This document shows, one piece after another, positions 8,226 through 17,106 of a stretch of DNA of 64,000 nt. The notes below the pieces were generated by a model that saw only the letters and a list, made by a program, of their open reading frames with translations, did not search any database and was not told where the DNA came from. Position 1 is the first letter of the stretch. Every line of letters starts with the position of its first letter. The position numbers and the translations under genes were made by a program. This stretch comes from CAYPGJ01 sp050174775 (GTDB lineage Bacteria > Planctomycetota > Phycisphaerae > Phycisphaerales > UBA1924), in assembly GCA_050174775.1 (NCBI GenBank), contig JBFXJP010000003.1, forward strand, positions 124,001 to 188,000, in the 5' to 3' direction.

Positions 8226-10559
8226 TCACGCGGCGCGAACATCCATTCCGTTCGTGTCCTCGTCCTCCGGCGCAATCGCCGCAACGTCCGCGGGCAGCGT
8301 CAGAATCGCCACCACGCCCTGCCCCGGCTCGCTCCGAACCACCAGGTCCCCGTCATTCAGCGTCGCCAGCCGCTTCGCCGTCAGCAGCCCGAGGCTCTTC
8401 CTCGGCGTTGACTTCTTCTGCAGCGCGAACGGCTCGAACGCCTTGCGGATCTCCTCGCGCGACATCCCCGCCCCGTCATCCGTCACCACGATCAGCACGT
8501 GCGACGCGTCCGACCCGGCCTGCGCATGCACCTCGATCGTCTTGGCCTGCTCCGATTCGAGCGCGTTCGCCACCAGCTCCGTCACCGCGTTCGCCACGTG
8601 GTCCGTGTCCGCCACCACCACAGGCAGCCCGTCATCGATCACCAGCCGAACCTTCGGCTGCTGCAACCGCCTCGGGTCCGGCGGCACCCGACGCGACGCC
8701 TCGCGCATCGCGCGACCCAGCAGCGAACGCAGGCTCAGCGGCGCACGCACCGGCGACGGCGGCTCCGCGAACAGCCGCATCGTGTTCATCAACGCCTCCA
8801 GCCGGTTCGCGCCCGCCTGGATCGCCTCCAACGCCCGCAGGTCCCGCTGCTGCTGCGTCTTCTCCGCAAGCACCTCCGCGCGCGAACGGATCACCGTGAT
8901 CGGCTTGCCCATCTCACCCACCACTCCGGCAGCCAGCTGCGCCACCCGACGCAACGCCTCGGCCTCCGTCAAACGCTCCCGCAGCGCCGCCGAATCACGG
9001 CTCGCCGCAGCCAACCGCTCCGACAGCCTCCGAACCGCGTCGATCCGCGCCGCAGCCGCCAACGCCGCGCCCCACGTCGTGATCAGCGGCTCCAACGCGC
9101 CCTTCCCGAACTCCGACGAGCTCCTCGGCGCCGAGTACAGCACCACAGCAGCCGAGCCCGTCCCCGTCGGTGTCGGGAGCGCGCGAAGGTTCCGCTTCCC
9201 GGCGCCGATCGCCGTCAACGCCCACTCCCACGCGTTCCCGACCACTCCATCCTGCCCCCACGAGTTCACCGCGCCGCGCAACGGCGGCAGCGTCCCGTCA
9301 GGCGCCATCGACGCGTCAATCAACGCCGTCTCGCCCGCGCGCCAATCCATCACCCCGTCCGCCCCCGTCGCCAGCACAAACGTCCGCGCCTCCCAACCAT
9401 CAATCGACTCGTCCTCCCGCAGCACCGCCACGAAGTCCGCGCCGATCATCCGCCCCGCGGAACGCGCCACCGCGCACGCGATGTCCCCGGACGATCCCAG
9501 CTCGACACACGACTGCTGGAACGTCGCGATCTCCGCGTGGAACCGCGCCTGCCGATCCGCCTGCGCCGCCTTCACCGCCCCAGCGGCCCGCAGCCGATCC
9601 AACGCCCGATTCGCCTCGCTGATCGACTCCAGCAGCAGCGTCTGGCACTCCGGCTCCTCGATGCCCAGCGCCGCGGCCCGCTCCGTCACGGCCTCGTGCA
9701 GCGTCGAGCGGATCGACTCCACCCGCGCCACGTTCAGACCCACCTCGCGCGCCAGTCCAGCCGCGTCCGGCGCCAGACCCGCGTCGCCCGAATGACCCAG
9801 GTGCATCTGCCGAGCGAGCGCCACGGCCACGTTCACCATCCCCACCGCGCGCTTGTTCGGAATGTCCGGCAACGCGTCGAACCGCATACCCACCAGCCAC
9901 ACCGCGTCATGGATCAGCGACGGCAAACCCCACTTCTCGGCAAGCCTCCGACCCGCCGTGTGATGGTCCACGCCCAGCAACTTCCGCTCCACTGGCGCCA
10001 GGTCCATCCCGTTCTGCCGCGCCACCTCCAGCACCCGCGCGTACGCCCTCGGCAGCACATACTCCAGCGCCAGCACGCCCAACCCGTGCAGCAGACCGCA
10101 CACAAACGCCTCCGTCGGCTTGGGCAGTCTCGGGTCCTTGTGCTCGCGCGAGATCGACTCCGCCGCGCACGCCGCCGCGATCGAGTGACGCCAGAACGCC
10201 TTCCGGTCCAGCGTGCTCTCGCTCGCCACCCGCTGCGGCGCCCCCGACATCACCTCGTAGATGTTCACCGACAACGCGGCCGACCGCACCGCCTCAAACC
10301 CCAGGAACACCACCGCGCGATCCACCGTCGTGATGTCCTCCGCGCGCGCCCGGTCCGCCATGCGGCACAAGCCCAGCAGCTTCGCCGTCATCGACGGGTC
10401 CGACTCGATGACCTTCACGATCTCCTTGAAGTCCGCGTCCTCCGCGGAAGACGCCCGCAACAGCCGCGACGCCACCGCGGGCAGCGTCGGCAGCGAATCG
10501 ACCTGCTCAAGCACCAGCTCGATCCGTCGGCCCTGCGCGTTGTCCCGTCCCTCGCTCAT
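8226..10559 (-). CDS. HDOD-domain protein with histidine-kinase-like C-terminus lacking the phospho-acceptor His
   Basis: 777 residues. Residues about 20-220 are an HDOD domain (LPTLPAVASRLL, IVKVIESDPSMTAKLLGLC, FLGFEAVRSAALS, and HHTAGRRLAEKWGLP). A middle region of roughly 280-510 looks like a GAF-type sensor. A coiled stretch then leads to a dimerisation segment near residue 540 reading AAGVVGEMGKPITVI, where normal kinases have AH-E-NNPL; the His position is Gly. The HATPase domain is preserved (TELVANALE N-box, DDGAGM G1 box, SLGLLTAK G2 box). It overlaps the regulator gene upstream by 4 bases (ATGA), so the two are translationally coupled. It may act as an ATP-binding scaffold instead of a kinase. 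Confidence 0.85.
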   Translation of the reverse strand: MSEGRDNAQGRRIELVLEQVDSLPTLPAVASRLLRASSAEDADFKEIVKVIESDPSMTAKLLGLCRMADRARAEDITTVDRAVVFLGFEAVRSAALSVNIYEVMSGAPQRVASESTLDRKAFWRHSIAAACAAESISREHKDPRLPKPTEAFVCGLLHGLGVLALEYVLPRAYARVLEVARQNGMDLAPVERKLLGVDHHTAGRRLAEKWGLPSLIHDAVWLVGMRFDALPDIPNKRAVGMVNVAVALARQMHLGHSGDAGLAPDAAGLAREVGLNVARVESIRSTLHEAVTERAAALGIEEPECQTLLLESISEANRALDRLRAAGAVKAAQADRQARFHAEIATFQQSCVELGSSGDIACAVARSAGRMIGADFVAVLREDESIDGWEARTFVLATGADGVMDWRAGETALIDASMAPDGTLPPLRGAVNSWGQDGVVGNAWEWALTAIGAGKRNLRALPTPTGTGSAAVVLYSAPRSSSEFGKGALEPLITTWGAALAAAARIDAVRRLSERLAAASRDSAALRERLTEAEALRRVAQLAAGVVGEMGKPITVIRSRAEVLAEKTQQQRDLRALEAIQAGANRLEALMNTMRLFAEPPSPVRAPLSLRSLLGRAMREASRRVPPDPRRLQQPKVRLVIDDGLPVVVADTDHVANAVTELVANALESEQAKTIEVHAQAGSDASHVLIVVTDDGAGMSREEIRKAFEPFALQKKSTPRKSLGLLTAKRLATLNDGDLVVRSEPGQGVVAILTLPADVAAIAPEDEDTNGMDVRAA

Positions 10560-11221
10560 GCCCGTCCGCTCTCCTCTCCCGAGCCCCCGAGCAACGTCTC
10601 AGCCAGCGCCGCCAACCGATCCACACCGAACGGCTTCCGCCACACCTCGTCCGCCCCCGCGCGACGAAGCGCCTCCTCCTGCTTCTCGTCCAGACCGCTC
10701 CCCGTGCACACCACCGACGCAGGCGGCGCATCCTCCCGACCCTTCATCGCCCGACACACCGACGCCGCGTCCAACCCCGGCATCATCGCGTCGAACACCA
10801 CCAGGCTCGGCGTCCACGACGCAGCAAGCGTCCCAAGCTCGAACGCGTTCTCCACCGCGCGAGCCTCCACCCGACCGTTGCGACGCAACGCCTCGAGCAG
10901 CAACCCGCGCGTCCGCGCGTCATCCTCAGCCACCAGCACCCGCTTCGTCCCCGCCTCCAGACGCTCCAGCGGAATCCCGTTCTCGCGCATGAAGCGGATC
11001 AGGTCCGCGCGCGGGATCCGACGGAACTTCGACCCCGGCACCCGAAACCCCCCGATCTTCCCCTTGTCGAAGCAACGGATGATCGTCTGCTGACTCACGT
11101 TGCAGACTTCCGCGGCCTCGCCCGTCGAGAAGACTTCCTTGCCGCCCGAAAGATCGGCCCCGCGCAGCGATGACCCGGTCGGTGCGCCTGTGCCCGGACG
11201 TGTCGGCCCGTTCGTGGACAT
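10556..11221 (-). CDS. Response regulator with N-terminal excisionase/MerR-type HTH
   Basis: 221 residues. Residues about 30-85 form a helix-turn-helix of the excisionase/HTH_17 type (FSTGEAAEVCNVSQQTIIRC, then KIGGFRVPGSKFRRI). The receiver domain occupies about 95-210 and keeps all phosphorylation residues: VAEDDAR, VVFDAMMPG with the acceptor Asp, VVCTGSG and VWRKPF. Placing the DNA-binding domain before the receiver is the reverse of the usual order. ATG 11221 is preferred because AGGGGA stands upstream of it. It is the first gene of the HDOD/GAF block and ends in a 4-base overlap with the HDOD gene, implying one signalling unit that probably controls transcription. Confidence 0.85.
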   Translation of the reverse strand: MSTNGPTRPGTGAPTGSSLRGADLSGGKEVFSTGEAAEVCNVSQQTIIRCFDKGKIGGFRVPGSKFRRIPRADLIRFMRENGIPLERLEAGTKRVLVAEDDARTRGLLLEALRRNGRVEARAVENAFELGTLAASWTPSLVVFDAMMPGLDAASVCRAMKGREDAPPASVVCTGSGLDEKQEEALRRAGADEVWRKPFGVDRLAALAETLLGGSGEESGRA

Positions 11222-11358
11222 CCATGTCCCCTGACGACGTTCGGGCGCCGAGACGCCCATCCAAGGCGACCGCGTCGCCCTTCCGCGATTTGATCGGCCC
11301 GCCCCTTACCCGACTTGACACCCCGGAGCCCCCTACACCCCCACGACCGAAAAGCGCG

Positions 11359-12306
11359 CTACCTCCCCGACCGAATCTCACCGCCCTCCGAGTAATCCAC
11401 ACGAAACACCGTCGGAAGCAGGTAGTTCTCGCCCTCGAACACGTACACCTGACCGCTCACCACCAGCGAAAGCGTCTCCCCGAAGCGAACACCAACCTCC
11501 TCCATCCGCTCCAACGCCCTGCACGGCAGCAAACGCATCGACACCGCCACCCCCTCCGGCGTCTGCGGATCGTTGTCGAACACCACGTCCCACGCGTTGT
11601 GCGCCGCACGCACCAGACGCCCACGACGCGCAGACACGATCTCACCCTCACGCACCAGCGACGCCCGCGCCGCCTCCCCAACATGCGCCGCAGCGCCCGG
11701 ACGCTCCACCGTCCGCTTCGCCGCCGTGGCTCGCTCCACCCGTGCAATCAGATCCGACGCGCTCGGGTCCCTCGCGCTCCCCGATCCCTGGGGCCTCCCG
11801 GGCGCCTCCGCAACCTTCCCCCCACCCTCACCCCCGTCCTGCTCTCCACCCTCTTCCCGAACCGCGTTCTCATCACGCCCCATCACCGTAAAAAACATCG
11901 GCATGAGGTAGTTCTCGCCCCCGTACTCGAACACCTCACCGCTCAGCACAAACGTCGCCGTCTCCTTCCGAGACTCCACGAGCCGACGCATCTCCATCAG
12001 CGTCAGGCAAGGCAACAGGCGCATCGGCGCTTCCGCAGCGCCCCCACCCGTCGTATCGAAGTGGAAATACCACTTGTCCCCGTCCGACGACACCCGCCCG
12101 CGCCGCCCCGTGAGGAACGACCCCTCACGCATCCGCCCGCTCAGCCCCCCCTGCACCACAGGCAGCGCCGGCTTCACGCCCGCCCCGCCCCGCGCACCCC
12201 CCGACGTCGGAGCGGTCGCCCCCGCCGGCTGCGCAAGACACGCGCCCCCCAGCCAGCACGCCCCGACACACGTCCCAAAACGTCGGATCAGCATCCCAGC
12301 CGTCAT
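11359..12306 (-). CDS. Exported protein with two copies of an RLLPC...GENYLLP domain
   Basis: About 315 residues, not a family I can name. A signal peptide is visible (RRFGTCVGACWLGGACLA, then QPAGA). The mature part carries two related units of about 55 residues. The first has MRLLPCLTLMEM then FVLSGEVFEYGGENYLMP; the second, near the C-terminus, has MRLLPCRALERM then LVVSGQVYVFEGENYLLP. Each unit follows a strand of the form WYFHFD or WDVVFDND. The linker between them is Gly/Glu-rich and then charged. The frame runs open into the tRNA-Cys, so the start must lie near 12306-12324. GAGGGG lies just before 12306. It is upstream of the HDOD signalling block on the same strand with a 137-base gap. 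Confidence 0.7.
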   Translation of the reverse strand: MTAGMLIRRFGTCVGACWLGGACLAQPAGATAPTSGGARGGAGVKPALPVVQGGLSGRMREGSFLTGRRGRVSSDGDKWYFHFDTTGGGAAEAPMRLLPCLTLMEMRRLVESRKETATFVLSGEVFEYGGENYLMPMFFTVMGRDENAVREEGGEQDGGEGGGKVAEAPGRPQGSGSARDPSASDLIARVERATAAKRTVERPGAAAHVGEAARASLVREGEIVSARRGRLVRAAHNAWDVVFDNDPQTPEGVAVSMRLLPCRALERMEEVGVRFGETLSLVVSGQVYVFEGENYLLPTVFRVDYSEGGEIRSGR

Positions 12307-12463
12307 TCGCCCCTCGCGCTCCATGCTCTTTGGATCGACCGGCACGCCCGCCAACACTACCCGGACCCGACCACAGATGAAACCAACGCCCCTACCCCCC
12401 CTCCACGCGCCCCGGGCGCTCCATTTGAACAACACGCCACCACCTGCAAAGATGAACCTCCAC

Positions 12464-12537
12464 GGCCGCGTACCCAAGTGGACCAAGGGGACGGATTGCA
12501 AATCCGTTATTCGTGGGTTCGAATCCCACCGCGGCCT
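12464..12537 (+). tRNA. tRNA-Cys (GCA)
   Basis: The sequence folds as a complete cloverleaf: acceptor GGCCGCG pairs with CGCGGCC, the D-arm stem is CCC/GGG, the anticodon stem is ACGGA/TCCGT with loop TTGCAAA (anticodon GCA), and the T-arm is GTGGG-TTCGAAT-CCCAC. The discriminator base is T (12537), which is the tRNA-Cys identity base. CCA is not encoded. The gene stands alone, between an exported-protein gene and the sigma54 regulatory pair. Confidence 0.95.
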
Positions 12538-12640
12538 TTCTCACCCCACACCTTTCCGGAACCGGCAACAACACACCGGTGTTGCCCACACGCATCATCC
12601 GCCCTCCAGACCCCGCCCGTTCCGGTCGATCCTTACACCT

Positions 12641-13387
12641 ATGCACGACCGCTCCGCACAGGGGCGCCAGCGCGATGATGGTCGCCAGGCCGACCTACGA
12701 CGCGCAGAAGGCGCCGACGCTCCCCTCTTCGCCGAGTGCGCCACCAGCCGCCTCGCCACCGTCAGCGAGGAACTCGCGCGCCTCGTCGACGACGCCCACC
12801 GCCGCGTCGAGATGGCCCGCGCCGGCCTCCAGGTCTCCCAGCAAGACCCCTCCGCCCTCGCCGCCCTCGCGCAACTCCGCGAAGCCGCCTCAACCCTCGA
12901 AGCCGTCGGCCGCGTCGTCCACGCCTCCATGCAGGCCGCGAGCGCGCCGCACGCAGAGCCACCCAGAAGCATCGCCGAATCCCTCGCACACGCCGTTGAA
13001 GTCACCTCCGCCGACGCCCGCGATCGAGGCGTGATGCTCGATGTCAGCGTCGCGCAAACGCTCGAACGCCTCTTCGCGCCCGCCTTCTACACCATCGCGC
13101 TCCACACACTCCGTTGGGCCGTCCGCACCGCGCGCGAAGGCGACTCCCTCATCCTCCGCGCAGACGCCGCCCCCGCACCCACCGGCGCCCTCTGGCGCTT
13201 CGAGCTCTCCCTCCCGTGGCGCGCCCCCGCCCCGTCCCAACCCGCCACCAACACCAGCGACCAGGAGCGACTCGCCCTCGCCCTCGCCGCGGACCTCACA
13301 CGCTCCGCGGGCGGCGTCTTCGACCTCGTCCGACAGCACAACGCACACACCGTCCGCGCCGCCGCGCCCGCGGCCCCAGCCGAATGA
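12641..13387 (+). CDS. Kinase-like sensor fragment without ATP-binding motifs, coupled to a sigma54 regulator
   Basis: 248 residues, soluble. Residues about 40-110 form two long helices containing VDDAHRRVEMARAG. Residues about 115-240 follow the outline of a histidine-kinase ATPase domain (SIAESLAHAVEVTSADARDRGVML ... FYTIALHTLRWAVRTAREGDSLIL ... WRFELSLPW ... ALAADLTRSAGGVFDL), but the conserved N-box Asn is Trp and no DxGxG or GLGL box is present. Its stop codon overlaps the start of the NtrC-type regulator (ATGA at 13384-13387). The layout resembles phosphotransfer proteins built on a dead kinase fold (ChpT-like), an inference only. ATG 12641 follows the tRNA-Cys by about 100 bases. Confidence 0.7.
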   Translation: MHDRSAQGRQRDDGRQADLRRAEGADAPLFAECATSRLATVSEELARLVDDAHRRVEMARAGLQVSQQDPSALAALAQLREAASTLEAVGRVVHASMQAASAPHAEPPRSIAESLAHAVEVTSADARDRGVMLDVSVAQTLERLFAPAFYTIALHTLRWAVRTAREGDSLILRADAAPAPTGALWRFELSLPWRAPAPSQPATNTSDQERLALALAADLTRSAGGVFDLVRQHNAHTVRAAAPAAPAE

Positions 13388-14838
13388 CCGCGCCCTCACC
13401 CGACATCCCAAGCATGCGCATCCTCCTCGTCGACGATGACGACATCGTCGCCGACGCGGTCGCCGCATACCTCCGCGCCGAAGGACACAAAACCATCCGC
13501 GCACGCTCCGGCGAGGAAGCCCTCGACATCCTCTCCCGCGAAGCCTCCGAATCCGATCCCCTCCAGTGCGCCATCCTCGACGTCTCACTCCCGGGCGCCG
13601 ACGGCCTCGAAACACTCCGCCGTCTCCAGAAAGAACGCCCCGACATCGCGGTCATCATGCTCACCGGCTTCGGTGCCATCGACCAGGCCGTCCGCGCCCT
13701 CCGCGCAGGCGCAGTCGACTATCTCACCAAGCCCCTCGTCGATCAGGAGCTCCGGCTCGCCCTCCAACGCGCCGCGCAGCGACACGCCATCGCCTCCGAA
13801 AACGTCAACCTCCGCCGCCGCCTCGGCTCCACCACCGCGCTCGCCAGCGTCGTCGGCGCAGACCCGCGCATGCTCAACGCCCTCGAGCTCATCCGCTCCG
13901 TCGCGCCCACACGCACCACCGTCCTCATGTGCGGCGAGTCCGGCTCCGGCAAATCACTCCTCGCGCGCGAACTCCACCGCCTCTCTCCCAGACGCGATCA
14001 CCCCTTCGTCGAACTCTCCTGCGGCTCCATCCCCGAAACACTCCTCGAGTCCGAACTCTTCGGCCACGTGAAAGGCGCCTTCACCGGCGCGCACGCCGAC
14101 AAGACCGGCCGCTTCCTCGCCGCGGACAAGGGCTCCATCTTCCTCGACGAGATCAACTCCGCCTCCCCGGCCATGCAGCTCAAGCTCCTCCGAGTCCTCC
14201 AGGAGCGCCGCTTCGAGCCCGTCGGCTCCTCCTCCACCCTCGAGGTCGACGTCCGCGTCATCCTCGCCTCCAACCAACCACTCGAAGCCCTCGTCGCCTC
14301 CGGCGCCTTCCGACAGGACCTCTACTACCGCATCAACGTCGTCCGCATCGACCTCCCCCCCCTGCGCGACCGACCCGCCGACGTCGAGCCCCTCGCGCTC
14401 CACTTCCTCCGCAAGCAGTCCGAAGCCCTCTCCAAGCAGATCGTCGCCATCTCCCCCGACGCCCTCGACCTCCTCCGTCACTACCCCTTCCCCGGCAACG
14501 TGCGCGAACTCGAGAACATCATCGAACGCGCCGCCGTCCTCACCCACGAATCCACCATCACCGTCGCCGACCTCCCCCCCCACGTCCGCGACCCGCGCGC
14601 CAACGCCCCCCTCGCGCTCGCGCACCACGCCAACTCCCCCTCCCCCGACGACCCCGACACCCCCTGGACCCCCATCCCGCTCGACGAAGCGCTCAAGGAG
14701 CCCGAGCGACGCATCATCCTCAAAGCCCTCCAGGCCAACGACTGGAACCGCACGCTCACCGCCGAGCAGCTCGGCATCAACCGAACCACCCTCTACAAGA
14801 AAATGAAATCCCTCGGCATCGACCGCGCCTGCGCATGA
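13384..14838 (+). CDS. NtrC-family sigma54-dependent response regulator
   Basis: 484 residues in the classical three-domain order. The receiver (about 10-130) has LLVDDDD, ILDVSLPGADG (acceptor Asp), MLTGFG and LTKPL. The AAA+ domain (about 150-380) has Walker A GESGSGKS, the sigma54-contact loop GHVKGAFTGA and Walker B GSIFLDEI, followed by the arginine-finger region FRQDLYYRINV. A Fis-type HTH closes the protein (TAEQLGINRTTLYKKMKSLG). The start ATG overlaps the stop of the kinase-like gene, so the pair is translated together. It activates promoters read by RpoN; its targets are not visible here. Confidence 0.93.
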   Translation: MTAPSPDIPSMRILLVDDDDIVADAVAAYLRAEGHKTIRARSGEEALDILSREASESDPLQCAILDVSLPGADGLETLRRLQKERPDIAVIMLTGFGAIDQAVRALRAGAVDYLTKPLVDQELRLALQRAAQRHAIASENVNLRRRLGSTTALASVVGADPRMLNALELIRSVAPTRTTVLMCGESGSGKSLLARELHRLSPRRDHPFVELSCGSIPETLLESELFGHVKGAFTGAHADKTGRFLAADKGSIFLDEINSASPAMQLKLLRVLQERRFEPVGSSSTLEVDVRVILASNQPLEALVASGAFRQDLYYRINVVRIDLPPLRDRPADVEPLALHFLRKQSEALSKQIVAISPDALDLLRHYPFPGNVRELENIIERAAVLTHESTITVADLPPHVRDPRANAPLALAHHANSPSPDDPDTPWTPIPLDEALKEPERRIILKALQANDWNRTLTAEQLGINRTTLYKKMKSLGIDRACA

Positions 14839-14886
14839 CACACCACGCGCATCACGCGCCTCTCCCAACGCCGCCTCAACCCATTC

Positions 14887-15903
14887 TCAACGCTGCGGGT
14901 TCGACGCGTCCCCGGCCGGACGCGACACCGGCCTCGCCCCCTCGCCGAACGGCGGCGCCGCGACCGTCCGCGCGCTCTTGATCACCGGCGGCTCCGCCGG
15001 ACGACCACGCGACGGATCAGCCAGCGGAACGTTCGAGATCGACACGATCGCCTCCGCCCCGCGCACCGTCTGGCCGAACGCCGTGTACCGGCCGTCGAGG
15101 AAACTCGTCCCCTCTCGGCTCAGGCACAGGAAGAACTGCGACCCGTTCGTGTTCGGATCGTTCGTCCGCGCCATCGACAGCACGCCGAAATCGTGCTCCA
15201 GCGTGCTCCGCTCCAGATCGATCATGTGCCCCGGCCCGCCGTCACCGTTCCCCGTCGGATCCCCCGCCTGAATCACGAACGGATGACCGTTCTGCGTAGC
15301 AGGCACCACCCGATGGAAGATGATGTCCGTGTAGTAGCCACCCTCCACCAACTCCAGGAAATTCCACACCGAGTTCGGCGCCATGTCCGGACGCATCGCG
15401 ATCTCGATCTCGCCCAGCGTCGTCTCCATGATCACGCGCTTGTCCGACCACGCCTTGATCCCCGAATACGCGATCGATCCCCTCGGCGCCCACACCGGCG
15501 CCGCGCCCGTCGGCGTCTGCGGCCCGTTCGACGCATACTCCACCGACACCATCGGCTGCAGCACCACCGGCGACCCCACCTTCTTCCCCCCCACCATCAG
15601 CTGCGCATACAGCGTCGTCGGCTGACTCGTCGTCCACAGCACCGGGAACAACCCCGCAAGATCAACCTTCCCCACCTCCGCGCTCGCGCGCTCGCGCGGC
15701 TCCGTCACGCCCGACCCCGGGTCCGCTGGCGCAAACAACCCGATCTCCACCACGCCCTCCGCGCCGCTCGGCACGGACACCGTCATCGGCATCGCCCGGT
15801 TGATCCCGTAGTACGTCCGATCCGGAGACAGCTGCGCATACGCGCCCCCGCACAGACCCGCCGCCATCAACGCCACTCCCGCCTCCCGAATCCGCTTCGA
15901 CAT
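14887..15903 (-). CDS. Exported cyclophilin-type peptidyl-prolyl isomerase
   Basis: 338 residues with a signal peptide at the N-terminus (VALMAAGLCGGAYAQ). An N-terminal region of about 140 residues, including strands such as TVSVPSGAEGVVEIGLF, precedes a cyclophilin domain at about residues 155-310. That domain shows TTLGEIEIAMRPDMAPN, FHRVVP, FVIQAGDPTGNGDGGPG, FGVLSMARTNDPNTNGSQFF and YTAFGQTVRGAE, all standard for the family. It should catalyse cis-trans proline isomerisation in the periplasm and assist folding of exported proteins. The N-terminal domain has no family I can name. The gene is convergent with the sigma54 regulator. Confidence 0.9.
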   Translation of the reverse strand: MSKRIREAGVALMAAGLCGGAYAQLSPDRTYYGINRAMPMTVSVPSGAEGVVEIGLFAPADPGSGVTEPRERASAEVGKVDLAGLFPVLWTTSQPTTLYAQLMVGGKKVGSPVVLQPMVSVEYASNGPQTPTGAAPVWAPRGSIAYSGIKAWSDKRVIMETTLGEIEIAMRPDMAPNSVWNFLELVEGGYYTDIIFHRVVPATQNGHPFVIQAGDPTGNGDGGPGHMIDLERSTLEHDFGVLSMARTNDPNTNGSQFFLCLSREGTSFLDGRYTAFGQTVRGAEAIVSISNVPLADPSRGRPAEPPVIKSARTVAAPPFGEGARPVSRPAGDASNPQR

Positions 15904-16058
15904 GACTGACTCGCTCCCTGGTTCGTGCTCATGATCCTGCTGACGGAGATATACGCCACCCGCCCCGACACAACACTCTACCGACGCGCCGCAACACGCG
16001 CGGTTCGACCCTCACGCCGCTTTCTCTCGTTCACGCCCCCCGCGCACGCACGTCACCC

Positions 16059-16874
16059 TCAGTGGTTCAGCGCCGTGCCCGCGCCGATCGGATTCGTGTT
16101 CGGCGTCTGCGCCCACGGAATCCCCGGGAACCCCGCGCGCTTGCCCGTGTCCAGAAGCCACCACGCCTCCGCAACCTTCAGGTCCGAGTTCGGCTGGCTC
16201 GCCACGCTCGGCAGAATCGACGCCAACATCTTCTTGTCGTCCGTCCACCACCCGACCGACAGGTCCGCCCGTAGCAGATTCAACCCCGTCAGGTGATTCG
16301 ACTCCGACGACGCGCGAATGCTGTCCGCCAGCAGCACCGTCGACGGCGCCACCCCGTGCAGATACGCGTCCGACGGCGGCAACGCGCGCAGGTGGTAGTT
16401 CCCCCGGATCAGCCCGGTCAAACGCTGCCACTGATCCGCGTACACCTCAAAACGAATGTCCCCCTGGTGCGCCGGGCAATAGAAGATCTCCGGCGCGCTC
16501 AGGAAATCCTTCGCAAACAACCACCCCAAGCCGTCCCAGTTCCCACGCGCCCCGGCCGTGTGCAACGCCGTCATCTCTTCCGGACGGAACTGCCCGCGAA
16601 TCAACGCCGCCGAGTACACGCTCGCCGGCAACCGATCCTTGTTCTGCTCCGCGTACAGCTGCAGACCGATCCCGATCTGCCTCGCATTCGAGCGGCACAC
16701 CACACGACGTGTCATCTCAGACACCGCCGACATCGCCGGCAGCATGATCCCCATCAGCACGCCGATCACCGCGATGGTCACAAGCAGGTCGAGGAGGGAG
16801 AACCCACGGCGCTGACGCGATCCGCGTCCTAGCCCCCCTGCGCAATACGCTCCGCCCACGACTGGCTGCGTCAT
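16059..16874 (-). CDS. Pseudopilin-like protein with type IV prepilin signal
   Basis: 271 residues. After a short basic leader comes a prepilin cleavage motif, RRG followed by FSLLDLLVTIAVIGVLMGIM, and then a soluble domain with CRSNARQIGIGLQLYAEQNK. This is the planctomycete pseudopilin layout (DUF1559/type II secretion G-like). The +5 residue after cleavage is Asp instead of the usual Glu. The soluble part keeps FYCPAHQG and VAPSTVLLADS segments typical of these proteins. ATG 16874 is chosen because GAGG lies 7 bases before it; an upstream ATG at 16883 is also in frame. Function is presumed to be at the cell surface or in a secretion system. Confidence 0.85.
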   Translation of the reverse strand: MTQPVVGGAYCAGGLGRGSRQRRGFSLLDLLVTIAVIGVLMGIMLPAMSAVSEMTRRVVCRSNARQIGIGLQLYAEQNKDRLPASVYSAALIRGQFRPEEMTALHTAGARGNWDGLGWLFAKDFLSAPEIFYCPAHQGDIRFEVYADQWQRLTGLIRGNYHLRALPPSDAYLHGVAPSTVLLADSIRASSESNHLTGLNLLRADLSVGWWTDDKKMLASILPSVASQPNSDLKVAEAWWLLDTGKRAGFPGIPWAQTPNTNPIGAGTALNH

Positions 16875-17106
16875 GCCGCGCATCCTCTACAGACCCGTTT
16901 CTTCCTCCTCCGTGGAGTAATCGGGCGAATCCATTCGAGTGATCTAACTGTACCCCCAAAAAAAGCGGCACACAATCCCTCAAACTCACCTTCCCATAGA
17001 AAACCCCAAATCTGTTCGCTCTTTGTTCAGTTTCGATGAGTTCCAGCATCCTCAGCCGACTTCCAGCCGTATCATCTCGGGGCATAAACCCCCAGGGCTA
17101 GGGGAC

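Noticed and set aside
8068..11093. Long + strand open frames opposite the signalling block.
   Set aside because: They translate to Arg/Ser/Pro-rich text, while the minus strand encodes recognised HDOD, GAF and receiver domains.
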